From Fibrella aestuarina BUZ 2 (lineage in GTDB: Bacteria; Bacteroidota; Bacteroidia; Cytophagales; Spirosomataceae): 64,000 nt of DNA. A program made the position numbers and the translations under genes. How positions within the stretch are numbered: the stretch's first letter is position 1; every line of letters begins with the position of its first letter. Location: positions 1,291,698 through 1,355,697 of the forward strand of contig NC_020054.1 of NCBI RefSeq assembly GCF_000331105.1, given 5' to 3'. This document shows positions 40,922 to 50,517 of the stretch, piece by piece. Under the pieces are notes generated by a model. It was not told where the DNA came from, did not search any database, and saw nothing but the letters and a program-made list of their open reading frames with translations.

Positions 40922-42706
40922 ATGAGCAAATCGCAGCAGTCTGCAAACTTGCCCGAATTTGATTGGGATCGGGCAGACAACAAAGGGTTCGGTAGTGGCT
41001 ATTCCGCCGCTGAGCGGGAACGTATGGAGGAGATGTACGATGGTACACTCACCGAAGTAAACGAGAAAGATGTTGTAGTAGGAACGGTTGTAGGGATTAC
41101 AGACCGCGAAATTCTGCTAAACATCGGCTTTAAGTCGGACGGCCTCGTGCCCTCATCCGAATTCCGGGATCTGCCTGACCTGAAAGTTGGCGATCAAATC
41201 GACGTGTACATCGAGAACCAGGAAGACCCCAACGGTCAGCTGATTCTGTCACGTAAGAAAGCCAAAGTAATTACCGCCTGGAAAAATATCCAGAAAGCCC
41301 TCGACGAAGACCTCGTTATCGACGGGTTCGTGAAACGTCGGACCAAGGGCGGTCTGATTGTCGATATTTATAGCATTGAAGCTTTCTTGCCCGGTTCGCA
41401 AATTGATGTGAAGCCCATTCGTGACTTCGACATCTATGTAGGCAAGAAGATGGAAGTGAAAGTGGTGAAAATCAACTACACCAACGATAACGTAGTTGTT
41501 TCGCACAAAGTCCTCATCGAGAAAGATCTGGAAGCACAACGCGCTCAGATCCTCAACAACCTCGAGAAAGGTCAGGTACTGGAAGGCGTGATCAAGAACA
41601 TGACCAACTTCGGTGTCTTCATCGATCTGGGTGGTGTCGATGGTCTGCTGCACATCACCGACATCTCGTGGGGCCGTATCAGCCACCCGTCGGAAGTGCT
41701 TACGCTCGATCAGCGTGTCAACGTGGTTGTACTCGATTTCGACGAAGACAAGAAGCGGATTTCACTCGGTATGAAGCAACTCCAGGCTCACCCTTGGGAT
41801 GCTCTGACCGAAGACATCCAGGTTGGTTCGAAAGTGAAAGGCAAGATTGTCAACGTAGCCGACTACGGTGCGTTCCTCGAAATCATGCCGGGCGTAGAAG
41901 GCCTGATCCACGTATCAGAAATGTCGTGGTCGCAGCACCTGCGCAACCCGCAGGAGTTCCTGAAAGTTGGTGACGAGGTAGAAGCCGTTGTGCTGACCCT
42001 CGACCGTCAGGACCGCAAGATGTCACTCGGCATCAAGCAACTGACTGCCGATCCCTGGACGCGCCCCGACCTCACGAGCAAGTACGCCGTTGGCACGCGC
42101 CACACGGGTATCGTACGCAACCTGACCAACTTTGGTCTCTTCCTCGAACTGGAAGAGGGCATCGATGGGCTGGTACACGTATCGGATCTGTCGTGGACGA
42201 AGAAGATCAAGCATCCGTCAGACTTCATCAAAGCTGGTGAAAACCTCGACGTGGTTGTCCTTGAACTTGACGTCGACAACCGCCGTCTGGCCCTGGGTCA
42301 CAAGCAACTCGAAGAGAACCCGTGGGACACGTTTGAAGATACGTTCACCGTTGGTTCAGTTCATCGTTGCACCATCCTGTCGAAAAACGACAAGATGGCG
42401 ACGCTCGAACTTCCCTATGGCATCGAAGGTTTCTGCACCCTGCGGAACCTGGCCAAAGAAGATGGTTCAGTAGCCGAAGTAGGTGAATCGCTTGACTTCA
42501 AAGTGACGGAGTTTTCGAAAGAAGATAAGCGCATTATGCTGTCGCACACACGTACCTGGCAGGAGAAAAACGAGCCGATTAAGGAAGCGAAACCCAAAGC
42601 GGCCAAGTCTACGCAGTCGGGTTCTTCACAACCGGAGCGTGGCGCCACCCTTGGCGACCTCGACGCCCTGGCTGCGTTGAAAGAGCAGATGGAAAGCAAG
42701 AACTAA
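40922..42706 (+). CDS. rpsA: 30S ribosomal protein S1
   Basis: A 594-residue protein of about six S1/OB-fold repeats. Recognisable repeat cores include GVIKNMTNFGVFIDLGGVDG, GKIVNVADYGAFLEIMPGVE and GIVRNLTNFGLFLELEEGID, each followed by HVSDLSW-type strands. S1 binds mRNA at the ribosome and helps unfold structured starts. The C-terminus is Lys/Ser-rich. The long leader with a clear promoter and alternative hairpins suggests translational feedback, as known for S1 elsewhere. A standard terminator follows. Confidence 0.96.
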   Translation: MSKSQQSANLPEFDWDRADNKGFGSGYSAAERERMEEMYDGTLTEVNEKDVVVGTVVGITDREILLNIGFKSDGLVPSSEFRDLPDLKVGDQIDVYIENQEDPNGQLILSRKKAKVITAWKNIQKALDEDLVIDGFVKRRTKGGLIVDIYSIEAFLPGSQIDVKPIRDFDIYVGKKMEVKVVKINYTNDNVVVSHKVLIEKDLEAQRAQILNNLEKGQVLEGVIKNMTNFGVFIDLGGVDGLLHITDISWGRISHPSEVLTLDQRVNVVVLDFDEDKKRISLGMKQLQAHPWDALTEDIQVGSKVKGKIVNVADYGAFLEIMPGVEGLIHVSEMSWSQHLRNPQEFLKVGDEVEAVVLTLDRQDRKMSLGIKQLTADPWTRPDLTSKYAVGTRHTGIVRNLTNFGLFLELEEGIDGLVHVSDLSWTKKIKHPSDFIKAGENLDVVVLELDVDNRRLALGHKQLEENPWDTFEDTFTVGSVHRCTILSKNDKMATLELPYGIEGFCTLRNLAKEDGSVAEVGESLDFKVTEFSKEDKRIMLSHTRTWQEKNEPIKEAKPKAAKSTQSGSSQPERGATLGDLDALAALKEQMESKN

Positions 42707-42726
42707 CCGTTCGTTGCCTTGAGTAT

Positions 42727-42765
42727 AACGCCCCAGCGTCTTGATGACGTTGGGGCGTTTTCTTT
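42727..42765 (+). terminator. rpsA terminator
   Basis: AACGCCCCA(G)CGTC pairs with GACGTTGGGGCGTT, with a one-base bulge, followed by a T-rich tail. Confidence 0.85.
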
Positions 42766-42808
42766 TTGCGTACTTTGGACGGCTCACGCCTAGACTCGTC
42801 TTGCCTAT

Positions 42809-43636
42809 ATGTCTGCCCTTGAACTGACCATCCCCTTTGGGTCAGCGCATCTGTCTGCTACTGATTGGCCGCTGGAAGGAGCCAAAGCGGTTATCGGTCT
42901 CATTCATGGGTTCGGCGAACACTCAGGACGGTATAGGCATGTCGCCGAATTTCTGAATAAGCAGGGTTTCGCCGTAACGAGCTATGATCTGCCTGGCCAC
43001 GGGAAAACGCCCGGTAAGCGGGGACACGTAGCTAACTACGAGGTACTGCTTGATAGCGTTGACGCATTCATGGGGTTTACAAAAGAACGCCACCCTGCTT
43101 TGCCCGTATTTCTCTTTGGCCATTCGATGGGCGGAAATATCCTGGCCAATTTCCTGATTCGCCGTCAGCCGGTTATTCGGGGGGCTATTGTGCAGGCTGC
43201 CTGGTTGCGAATGCCCTACGAGCCACCCAAAATGGAAATCTGGCTCGCCAAAACGATGCGGTATATCTACCCATCGATTCAGGTACCGTCAAAACTTGAT
43301 CCGACGTCGGTTTCGCGTGACCCGGTTGTTATTGCGGCCTACAAAGCGGATACGCTGGTGCACGACAAAATAACGCCGGGTTGGTTTTTTGGCGCTTTCG
43401 AAGCGCAGGAGTATGCCATAAGCCATGCTGACCAAATCAACGTACCTACTCTAGTCATGCATGGAACCGATGACCGATTGGCAGCCCATAGCGGGTCGGT
43501 TGATTTTGCCATTAAAGGGGCTCGTAACGTAACAATGAAATCATGGTCAGGGCTTTATCATGAACTGCACAACGAACCTGAGCAGCAGGACGTCTTGCAG
43601 CTTATGACCGACTGGATCAATGATCAGTTAGAGTAG
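42809..43636 (+). CDS. Alpha/beta hydrolase, monoacylglycerol lipase/lysophospholipase type
   Basis: A 275-residue serine hydrolase. The oxyanion segment is HGFGEHSGRYRHVAEFL, the nucleophile elbow GHSMGG, the acid in HGTDDRLAAH and the catalytic His in LYHELHNEPE. These features match the Hydrolase_4 family that includes monoglyceride lipase and PldB-like lysophospholipases. No signal peptide is seen, so it is probably cytoplasmic, acting on membrane-lipid breakdown products. It stands alone between rpsA and tRNA-Cys. Confidence 0.88.
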   Translation: MSALELTIPFGSAHLSATDWPLEGAKAVIGLIHGFGEHSGRYRHVAEFLNKQGFAVTSYDLPGHGKTPGKRGHVANYEVLLDSVDAFMGFTKERHPALPVFLFGHSMGGNILANFLIRRQPVIRGAIVQAAWLRMPYEPPKMEIWLAKTMRYIYPSIQVPSKLDPTSVSRDPVVIAAYKADTLVHDKITPGWFFGAFEAQEYAISHADQINVPTLVMHGTDDRLAAHSGSVDFAIKGARNVTMKSWSGLYHELHNEPEQQDVLQLMTDWINDQLE

Positions 43637-43691
43637 AAGCGTAAATTTTTAAAGTTGTGGCTTGGCAGGTGCGCCCGTAGCAAGAAAAGAT

Positions 43692-43699
43692 TATATTTG
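43692..43699 (+). promoter_or_regulatory. tRNA-Cys -7 element
   Basis: TATATTTG fits TAnnTTTG and ends 16 bases before the mature tRNA 5' end. Confidence 0.6.
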
Positions 43700-43715
43700 C
43701 AGTCCAAACGCACAG

Positions 43716-43786
43716 GGTTCCGTGGCCGAGAGGCTAGGCTCAGCTCTGCAAAAGCTGCTACAGCGGTTCGAATCCGCTCGGAACCT
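43716..43786 (+). tRNA. tRNA-Cys(GCA)
   Basis: Cloverleaf: acceptor GGTTCCG with CGGAACC, D-arm GCC/GGC, anticodon stem CAGCT/AGCTG with loop CTGCAAA (anticodon GCA at 43748-43750) and T-arm AGCGG-TTCGAAT-CCGCT. The discriminator is T. CCA is not encoded (the next bases are CCC), so CCA must be added after transcription. Confidence 0.95.
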
Positions 43787-43793
43787 CCCTTGG

Positions 43794-43830
43794 AAAGCCG
43801 TCAGATCACTATTTTCTGACGGCTTTTTTT
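43794..43830 (+). terminator. tRNA-Cys terminator
   Basis: AAAGCCGTCAGA (43794-43805) pairs with TCTGACGGCTTT (43815-43826), then a long T-run. Confidence 0.9.
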
Positions 43831-43967
43831 TTCGCTCTGGCGAAAACTTGGACCGTTGCCCAGAGAGTTGAGCGTGTGATTGTGGGAATGATTTAGAACC
43901 TTTCCAGACAAGCGATTTAGTACTTAAAATAGCTCAAAAGCCCCTTTCGTAATTAACGTTCCTGCCG

Positions 43968-43975
43968 TACTTTTG
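43968..43975 (+). promoter_or_regulatory. act operon -7 element
   Basis: TACTTTTG fits TAnnTTTG. It lies 59 bases before the actA ATG and is the only clear promoter seen for the respiratory cluster. Confidence 0.65.
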
Positions 43976-44034
43976 TGCGCCAATGGAAATCAGTGGTGAG
44001 TATGCTCTCTAAAATTATTTATAAATCATTCGTT

Positions 44035-45348
44035 ATGAGCCGTTTAACGAAGCTTTACGGAGTGGTGGCTCTGTCAACGACCTTGCTGTTGAGTGGTGGC
44101 CTTACGTACGGACAAGACTCCTCAGCTGCACAAGGTGGGGGTGGCCCGGCCACTCCAGCTCCCGCTGCCGCCGCAGGTGGTGGCGATGTGGCGAAGGGTA
44201 AAGAACTCTTCACCAACAATTGTCAGCAGTGTCACAACACCAATGAGGTGGCGCTGGTTGGCCCCGGTTTGAAAGGTGTTCGCCAACGTACCCCCGGCGA
44301 TGCCTGGCTACAAAAATGGATTCGGAACTCGTCGGCTGTCATCGCTTCTGGTGATGCATACGCAGTGAAGATCTTCAATCAGTACAACAAGACGCAGATG
44401 TCGTCATTTCCGAATCTGACGGACGGTGACATCAAAGGCATCCTGGATTACATTGATTCGGAAAACGCAGGTGGCGCTGCTCAGGCTACCGCTGGCGATA
44501 ACCAAGCTGGTGGTACCAAAGCCTCTACTGCCGCTGCTTCCTCATCAACGTCGTCAGGTCCGTCTGAATTGTTCACGTTCGTCCTGATTGCGCTACTGGT
44601 CGTTATGCTGCTGGTATTGGGCGTACTGTTCGTGATTGTGACCATCCTGTCGAAAGCGGTTAACCCGCAAACGGAAGGTGAGGTTGGCACGCGGGCACAA
44701 CCCTTCGTACAGCGTCTTCGGGCCGGTCTGCTTGGCGCGGTTAACAACTCAACCGTTCGTTCGGTAGCGATCTGGCTGTTTATTCTGGTCGCTACGAAGA
44801 TGTCGCTTGATGGCTTGTACTCAGTAGGTATCCAACAGGGTTACGCCCCTAAGCAACCTATTGCTTACTCACACAAACTGCACGCTGGTCAGTACAAAAT
44901 CGACTGTAACTACTGCCATACGGGTGTGAACAAAGGCAAGTCGGCAACGATCCCCTCGGCCAACATCTGTATGAACTGCCACGGTGTGATCAAGAAAGAG
45001 TCGCCGGAGATTCAGAAGATTTACACGGCTATCGAGCAGAATAAGCCTATCGAATGGATTCGGGTGCACAACCTGCCTGATCTGGCTTACTTCAACCATG
45101 CTCAGCACGTAAACGTAGGCAACGTACAGTGCCAGAGCTGCCATGGTGAAATTGAAAAAATGGAAGTGGTTGAGCAGCGCTCATCGCTCACCATGGGCTG
45201 GTGTATTGACTGCCACCGCAAGACGGAAGTAAACACCAAAGACAACGCTTACTACGACAAGCTCGTTGCCCTACACAGCAAAGAGTCACGCGAACCTCTG
45301 AAGGTTGCCAATATTGGCGGTCTGGAGTGTTCAAAGTGTCACTATTAA
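44035..45348 (+). CDS. actA: Alternative complex III multiheme cytochrome c subunit ActA, with an N-terminal monoheme domain
   Basis: A 437-residue protein with a signal peptide (VALSTTLLLSGGLTYGQ). A monoheme cytochrome c domain follows (CQQCH from residue 63, distal Met in KTQMSSFPNL), then an Ala/Ser/Thr-rich linker, a transmembrane helix (~183-205) and a second hydrophobic segment near 240-255. Five more CxxCH motifs then follow (CNYCH at ~291, CMNCH, CQSCH, CIDCH, CSKCH), making six hemes. The pentaheme part is the ActA electron relay that takes electrons from the quinol site. The start at 44035 matches the signal peptide; an earlier in-frame ATG at 44002 is possible. It opens the act cluster. 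Confidence 0.92.
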   Translation: MSRLTKLYGVVALSTTLLLSGGLTYGQDSSAAQGGGGPATPAPAAAAGGGDVAKGKELFTNNCQQCHNTNEVALVGPGLKGVRQRTPGDAWLQKWIRNSSAVIASGDAYAVKIFNQYNKTQMSSFPNLTDGDIKGILDYIDSENAGGAAQATAGDNQAGGTKASTAAASSSTSSGPSELFTFVLIALLVVMLLVLGVLFVIVTILSKAVNPQTEGEVGTRAQPFVQRLRAGLLGAVNNSTVRSVAIWLFILVATKMSLDGLYSVGIQQGYAPKQPIAYSHKLHAGQYKIDCNYCHTGVNKGKSATIPSANICMNCHGVIKKESPEIQKIYTAIEQNKPIEWIRVHNLPDLAYFNHAQHVNVGNVQCQSCHGEIEKMEVVEQRSSLTMGWCIDCHRKTEVNTKDNAYYDKLVALHSKESREPLKVANIGGLECSKCHY

Positions 45349-45405
45349 TTCTCTCAATCTCTACGAAGTATCAGCCAAACATCGGCTCGCTGCTTGAATC
45401 AATAT

Positions 45406-48400
45406 ATGGAACAAGTAACCAAACGGTATTGGAAGGGTGTTGAGGAGCTACGCAACGATGCTACGTTTGTAAAAAACGCGCAATCGGAATTTGCGGAGCC
45501 AACTGGGAATGATCTCCAGAATCTGCTGGATGGCACCAACGCCCCCCGCCGTGATTTTTTGAAAACACTGGGTTTCGGCATGGCGGCGGTTTCGCTCGCT
45601 GCCTGCGAAGCTCCGGTGCGCAAAGCCATTCCTTATTTAAATAAGCCGGAAGGCACGTTCCCCAGCATCTCTGATTACTATGCGTCGACTTATACAGACG
45701 GTGGCGATTACGCCAGCATTTTAGTCGAAACTCGGGAAGGTCGCCCCATTAAAATTGAAGGCAACCCGTTGTCGAGCCTGTCGAAAGGCGGTACAACTGC
45801 GCGGGTTCAGGCCTCGCTTTTGTCGTTATATGATAACGAGAAACTGCGTGGTCCGAAGCGGGGTGAGCAGGATATTACCTGGGATGTAGCTGATAAAGAA
45901 ATCATCAGCCAACTGACCACGATCGCGGCACAGGGTGGAGCTATTCGTCTGGTTACGTCGTCGATTGTAAGCCCGTCTACAAAAGCAGTTATCGCTGATT
46001 TCGTAGCCAAGTATCCAACGGCCCGTCATATCATGTATGATGCCAACTCGGCGTCGGGCATCATTCAGGCCAATCAGGCTTCGTTCGGTAAAGCCGTTAT
46101 TCCATCATACGATTTCAGCAAGGCCCGCACGATCGTCAGCATCGGTGCCGACTTCCTGGGTACGTGGATTGCTCCGCTTGATCACGCCATGCCTTATGCC
46201 AAAACGCGTAAGATCGGCGCCGTTGGTGGTGGTAATAAAGAAATGTCGCGCCACTACCAGTTTGAGACTATACTGTCGATGACTGGGTCAAACGCCGACT
46301 ATCGGGGTACGTATAAGCCGTCGCAAGAGGGCTTGGTTGTTGCCAGTTTGTATAACAAAGTCGCTGCCAAGTTGGGTGGTCAGGCCATCAGTGCACCGGC
46401 CGTTGAGGTTCAGTACCTTGATAAAGCTGCTGCTGATCTGGTTGCATCACGTGGTCAGGCAGTTGTCGTTGCCGGGTCAAACGATCCGAACGTACAGATC
46501 GTCGTCAATGCGTTGAACAGCCTGCTGGGTAGCTACGCCTCGACGATCAATCTGAATACGCCGGTTAACTACCGTCAGGGGAATGATCAGCAAATGAACG
46601 CCTTCATCAACGAGTTGAAAGGCGGTCAGGTTAAAGCTGTGATGTTCCACATGGCCAACCCGGTTTATGATCATCCGCGTGGTGCCGAGATTGCTGAAGC
46701 GTTGCCCAAGGCTGCGCTGTCGATCTACTTCGGTGATCGTGCCGACGAAACAGGTTCACTCACGAGGTACATCACGCCAGCTCCTCATTTCCTGGAGTGC
46801 TGGAACGATGCCGAGCCCAAGGCTGGCTTCTATAGCCTGACGCAGCCTGCCATCACGCATATCTTCAAAACACGTCAGATGCAGTCAAGCCTGCTGACGT
46901 GGGCAGGTCGTAACAACGATTTTCAGGAATATGTACGTAGCTACTGGCGTACTAACATGTTCCCCAAAGCAACAGGCTATGCCAGCTTTGATGAATACTG
47001 GATTAAAGTACTGCATGATGGCGTTTTCGAAACGGCAACGGCTGTAGCCCCCTCGGCTGTTAGTTTCGCTGGTAACACAGCGGCTGCAGCAGCCGGTATT
47101 GCACAACGATACAAGCCTACTACAGGCATGGAGGTTGTTATTTACGAAAAAGTCGGTATGGGTACTGGTTCACAGGCCAACAACCCATGGATTCAGGAGT
47201 TTCCCGATCCCGTATCGAAAGCCTGCTGGGACAACTACGCAGCGATCTCGCAAAAGACAGCCACTGACATGGGGGTTGAGCAAGACGAACTGCTGAAAAT
47301 CGACGTTGCTGGTAAGTCAATCGAGCTGCCCGCGCTGATCCAACCGGGTCAGGCTGATAACACGGTAGCTGTTGCCATCGGTTATGGTCGCTCGAAAGCT
47401 GGTAAATGTGCGGATGGCGTTGGTCAGAATGCGTATCAGCTTGCCTCGATCGTGGGTGGCACTGTTTCAATGGCCGCCTATACGGCTACAGTAAGCAAGG
47501 CTGGCGGTCGTCACGAAATTGCCCAGACGCAAACGCACGAAACGGTAATGGGCCGTCGGGCAGTGTTGCAGGAAGGCATCCTGGCTCGGTACAAAAAGGA
47601 TCCCAAAGAAGGTCGCTACTTCCCGAAAGTAGAAACCTCAGAGGGCCCTGTTACACCGACTGATATTACACTCTGGCACGGTTACGGCAAGCCAAACCAC
47701 TCATGGGGTATGGTCATCGACCTGAACTCATGTATCGGCTGCGGCGCTTGCGTAGTAGGTTGCATCTCAGAAAACAACACGCCTACGGTAGGCCGCGAAG
47801 AAGTGTTGGCCCGTCGTGAAATGCACTGGATGCGGATCGACCGGTACTACAGCAGCGATGCCGAAGAAGGCGATTATACCGCTCTGGAAAAAGCGTCGGC
47901 TAACCCCGAAGTGACCTTCCAGCCGATGCTTTGCCAGCATTGCAGCAACGCACCTTGCGAAACGGTATGCCCGGTATTGGCTACCACGCACAGCACGGAA
48001 GGGTTAAACCAAATGGTTTACAACCGTTGCATTGGTACCCGCTACTGCGCCAACAACTGCCCTTATAAAGTGCGTCGCTTCAACTGGTTTAAATACCACG
48101 ACGAAGACAAATTCGATTACCAATTCAACAACGATCTGGGCAAGATGGTCATCAACCCAGACGTAACGGTTCGTGCCCGCGGTGTGATCGAGAAATGCTC
48201 ATTCTGCGTACAACGGATTCAGGAAGGTAAGCTCACGGCGAAGAAAGAACGTCGTCGTCCGCTGCCCGACGAAATCCAGTCGGCCTGCGCGCAGGCCTGC
48301 CCAACAGATGCGATTATTTTCGGTGACATGAATAACCCCGAAAGCACTATCTCGAAGGTATTGGCTACTGAATTGAACGAACGCGCCTTCCACGTTCTGG

Positions 48401-48498
48401 AAGAAATCAACGTCCGCCCCCAAATTGCGTATCTGACCAAGATCCGTAACAAAGACGAAGGACCGAAGCAGGAGTCGACTCAGCATTCTCAGGCGTAG
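45406..48498 (+). CDS. actB: Alternative complex III iron-sulfur subunit ActB
   Basis: A 1030-residue protein. A Tat motif RRDFLK (48-53) is followed by a lipobox-like SLAAC (Cys67). A large molybdopterin-oxidoreductase-like domain (to ~750) follows, which in this family holds no Mo cofactor. The C-terminal ferredoxin-like domain has four cysteine groups: CIGCGACVVGC (from Cys776), CQHCSNAPCETVC (from Cys843), CIGTRYCANNC and CSFCVQRI with CAQACP. These bind three [4Fe-4S] and one [3Fe-4S] cluster in known ACIII. It is the fused B subunit between ActC and the ActA hemes. The ATG at 45406 is used instead of a TTG at 45394. Confidence 0.95.
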   Translation: MEQVTKRYWKGVEELRNDATFVKNAQSEFAEPTGNDLQNLLDGTNAPRRDFLKTLGFGMAAVSLAACEAPVRKAIPYLNKPEGTFPSISDYYASTYTDGGDYASILVETREGRPIKIEGNPLSSLSKGGTTARVQASLLSLYDNEKLRGPKRGEQDITWDVADKEIISQLTTIAAQGGAIRLVTSSIVSPSTKAVIADFVAKYPTARHIMYDANSASGIIQANQASFGKAVIPSYDFSKARTIVSIGADFLGTWIAPLDHAMPYAKTRKIGAVGGGNKEMSRHYQFETILSMTGSNADYRGTYKPSQEGLVVASLYNKVAAKLGGQAISAPAVEVQYLDKAAADLVASRGQAVVVAGSNDPNVQIVVNALNSLLGSYASTINLNTPVNYRQGNDQQMNAFINELKGGQVKAVMFHMANPVYDHPRGAEIAEALPKAALSIYFGDRADETGSLTRYITPAPHFLECWNDAEPKAGFYSLTQPAITHIFKTRQMQSSLLTWAGRNNDFQEYVRSYWRTNMFPKATGYASFDEYWIKVLHDGVFETATAVAPSAVSFAGNTAAAAAGIAQRYKPTTGMEVVIYEKVGMGTGSQANNPWIQEFPDPVSKACWDNYAAISQKTATDMGVEQDELLKIDVAGKSIELPALIQPGQADNTVAVAIGYGRSKAGKCADGVGQNAYQLASIVGGTVSMAAYTATVSKAGGRHEIAQTQTHETVMGRRAVLQEGILARYKKDPKEGRYFPKVETSEGPVTPTDITLWHGYGKPNHSWGMVIDLNSCIGCGACVVGCISENNTPTVGREEVLARREMHWMRIDRYYSSDAEEGDYTALEKASANPEVTFQPMLCQHCSNAPCETVCPVLATTHSTEGLNQMVYNRCIGTRYCANNCPYKVRRFNWFKYHDEDKFDYQFNNDLGKMVINPDVTVRARGVIEKCSFCVQRIQEGKLTAKKERRRPLPDEIQSACAQACPTDAIIFGDMNNPESTISKVLATELNERAFHVLEEINVRPQIAYLTKIRNKDEGPKQESTQHSQA

Positions 48499-48528
48499 AT
48501 AACGTACCCTTTAGCAAATTAGAAAGCA

Positions 48529-49956
48529 ATGCATATTACTTCAGCCGTACGCACGCCACTTGTTTCAGGTGGTAAAACCTATGCAGACGTTACGGAAGAC
48601 GTTTGCAAGCAGGTTGAAGGCAAACCCACCCGTGAGTGGACAATTGCCTTCACAATTTCGGCCATCGTATTGGTCTACGGCACTGCCTGTGTGTTCTACA
48701 CCTGGTGGGAAGGCCTGGGCGTATGGGGGCTCAATAAAACAGTAGGTTGGGCGTGGGATATCACCAACTTCGTATGGTGGGTAGGTATTGGTCACGCAGG
48801 TACGTTGATCTCGGCCATTCTGTTGCTGTTCCGGCAGAAGTGGCGGACGTCAATCAACCGGGCTGCTGAGGCCATGACGATCTTCGCCGTACTTTGTGCC
48901 GCTTCGTTCATCTTCATGCACATGGGCCGCCCCTGGTTAGGCTACTGGGCACTGCCTCTACCCAACACGTTCGGCTCACTGTGGGTGAACTTCAAATCAC
49001 CCCTTGTTTGGGACGTATTTGCCATCAGTACCTATTTCACCGTGTCGCTGGTATTCTGGTACATGGGTCTGGTGCCTGATCTGGCCACAATTCGTGACCG
49101 TGCCCGTAGCAAAGTAAGCCGTTATGTGTATGGCGCTTTCTCGCTGGGCTGGAACGGTTCGGCCAAAACATGGGCTCGTTACGAATACATGAGCCTTATC
49201 CTGGCCGGTATCTCGACTCCCCTTGTACTATCGGTACACACGATCGTAAGTATGGACTTTGCTACGTCGGTAATTCCCGGCTGGCACACTACGATCTTCC
49301 CGCCTTACTTCGTAGCGGGTGCAATCTTCTCTGGTTTTGCCATGGTGCAGAACCTGATGCTGATCACCCGGGTGGTTTTCAAACTGGAAGACTACATTAC
49401 AACAGAGCACATTGAGTCGATGAACAAAATCATCACGCTGACGGGCTCGATTGTGGGGGTAGCGTACCTGACCGAGTTTTTCATTGCCTGGTATTCGGGC
49501 GTTGAATTTGAAGCCTATGCGTTCATCAACCGGGCAACCGGTCCTTATTGGTGGGCTTACTGGGCGATGATGACGTGTAACGTAATCTCACCGCAGCTTT
49601 TCTGGAGCGCTACTATTCGTCGTAGTGTGGTTTGGACATTCGTGCTGTCAGTTATTGTGAACATTGGTATGTGGTTCGAGCGCTTTGTGATTATCGTTAC
49701 GTCACTGCACCGCGATTATCTGCCTTCAAGCTGGGCTATGTTTCACCCGACTTTGTTCGACATCAGCGATTACATTTTCTCGTTTGGCCTCTTCTTCACG
49801 CTCTTCCTGTTGTTCGCCAAATTCCTGCCTGTAGTCAACATGGCTGAAGTAAAAGCGATCATCAAATCTTCGTCTGAAAAACTACCGAAGTCGGTATCAG
49901 GCGTAGCGAAAGGTGAGCGTGTCACTAGCCCTACGTTCAATAAAAACGCTGATTAA
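48529..49956 (+). CDS. actC: Alternative complex III quinol-binding membrane subunit ActC (NrfD-like)
   Basis: A 475-residue membrane protein with about ten helices, of the NrfD/PsrC family. Characteristic parts are [20 protein letters not shown], the quinol-site-like His and Glu/Asp residues in the four-helix bundles, and [20 protein letters not shown] near the end. In ACIII it oxidises menaquinol next to ActB and may contribute to proton movement. It follows actB by 30 bases in the same unit. Confidence 0.94.
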   Translation: MHITSAVRTPLVSGGKTYADVTEDVCKQVEGKPTREWTIAFTISAIVLVYGTACVFYTWWEGLGVWGLNKTVGWAWDITNFVWWVGIGHAGTLISAILLLFRQKWRTSINRAAEAMTIFAVLCAASFIFMHMGRPWLGYWALPLPNTFGSLWVNFKSPLVWDVFAISTYFTVSLVFWYMGLVPDLATIRDRARSKVSRYVYGAFSLGWNGSAKTWARYEYMSLILAGISTPLVLSVHTIVSMDFATSVIPGWHTTIFPPYFVAGAIFSGFAMVQNLMLITRVVFKLEDYITTEHIESMNKIITLTGSIVGVAYLTEFFIAWYSGVEFEAYAFINRATGPYWWAYWAMMTCNVISPQLFWSATIRRSVVWTFVLSVIVNIGMWFERFVIIVTSLHRDYLPSSWAMFHPTLFDISDYIFSFGLFFTLFLLFAKFLPVVNMAEVKAIIKSSSEKLPKSVSGVAKGERVTSPTFNKNAD

Positions 49957-49976
49957 CCACCTCATTCCAATTGTAT

Positions 49977-50507
49977 ATGGCATCGCCAGTTAATAGTCGC
50001 TTTTTGGTAGGCATCTTTGATGACGACGATGTGGTCATGAAGGCTGTCAAAGAAGTTCGGGAAGCAGGCGTTCGGATTCACGAAGTATACACGCCATTCC
50101 CGATCCACGGGCTTGACGTGGCATTGGGTCATCCGCGCTCCCGTCTGGGTATTGTCGCTTTCATGTTCGGTCTTACGGGTTGCCTCTGTGCTTTGGCGCT
50201 GATGTCCTACACGGAGAAGTTCGACTGGCCGATGGTCGTAGGCGGTAAGGATTCATTTTCTTTCCCCGTTTATATTCCTATTACGTTCGAGTTGACGGTG
50301 CTGTTTACAGCCCTGGGCATGGTAGCCACTTTCATCATCTCAAATGGTATGGGGCCAACTGTGAAGCCGCTGATGTTCGATCTGCGGACAACCGACAACA
50401 AGTTTGCCATGGCAATCGACATGGAGAAGAACAAGCTGTCGGAAGCAGACATCGAATCGATTTTGAAGCAGTCGGGTGCTGCTGAAGTCAACGTCAAGCA
50501 GTTCTAA
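49977..50507 (+). CDS. actD: Alternative complex III subunit ActD (DUF3341)
   Basis: A 176-residue protein with a soluble N-terminal ferredoxin-like part (FLVGIFDDDDVVMKAVKEVREAGVRIHEVYTPFPIHGLD) and two central helices (VAFMFGLTGCLCALALMSY; ITFELTVLFTALGMVATFII). The C-terminal tail ends in VNVKQF. DUF3341 is the standard small ActD subunit. The order actC-actD-actE is conserved. The ATG at 49977 is preferred to a TTG at 49971. (Motif strings here are partial landmarks.). Confidence 0.92.
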   Translation: MASPVNSRFLVGIFDDDDVVMKAVKEVREAGVRIHEVYTPFPIHGLDVALGHPRSRLGIVAFMFGLTGCLCALALMSYTEKFDWPMVVGGKDSFSFPVYIPITFELTVLFTALGMVATFIISNGMGPTVKPLMFDLRTTDNKFAMAIDMEKNKLSEADIESILKQSGAAEVNVKQF

Positions 50508-50517
50508 TTCGCCGAAT

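Noticed and set aside
40891..40962. Small frame (24 codons) starting in the rpsA leader and overlapping its start
   Set aside because: Very short, no conservation evidence, and its ATG lies between the leader hairpin arms; chance is likely.
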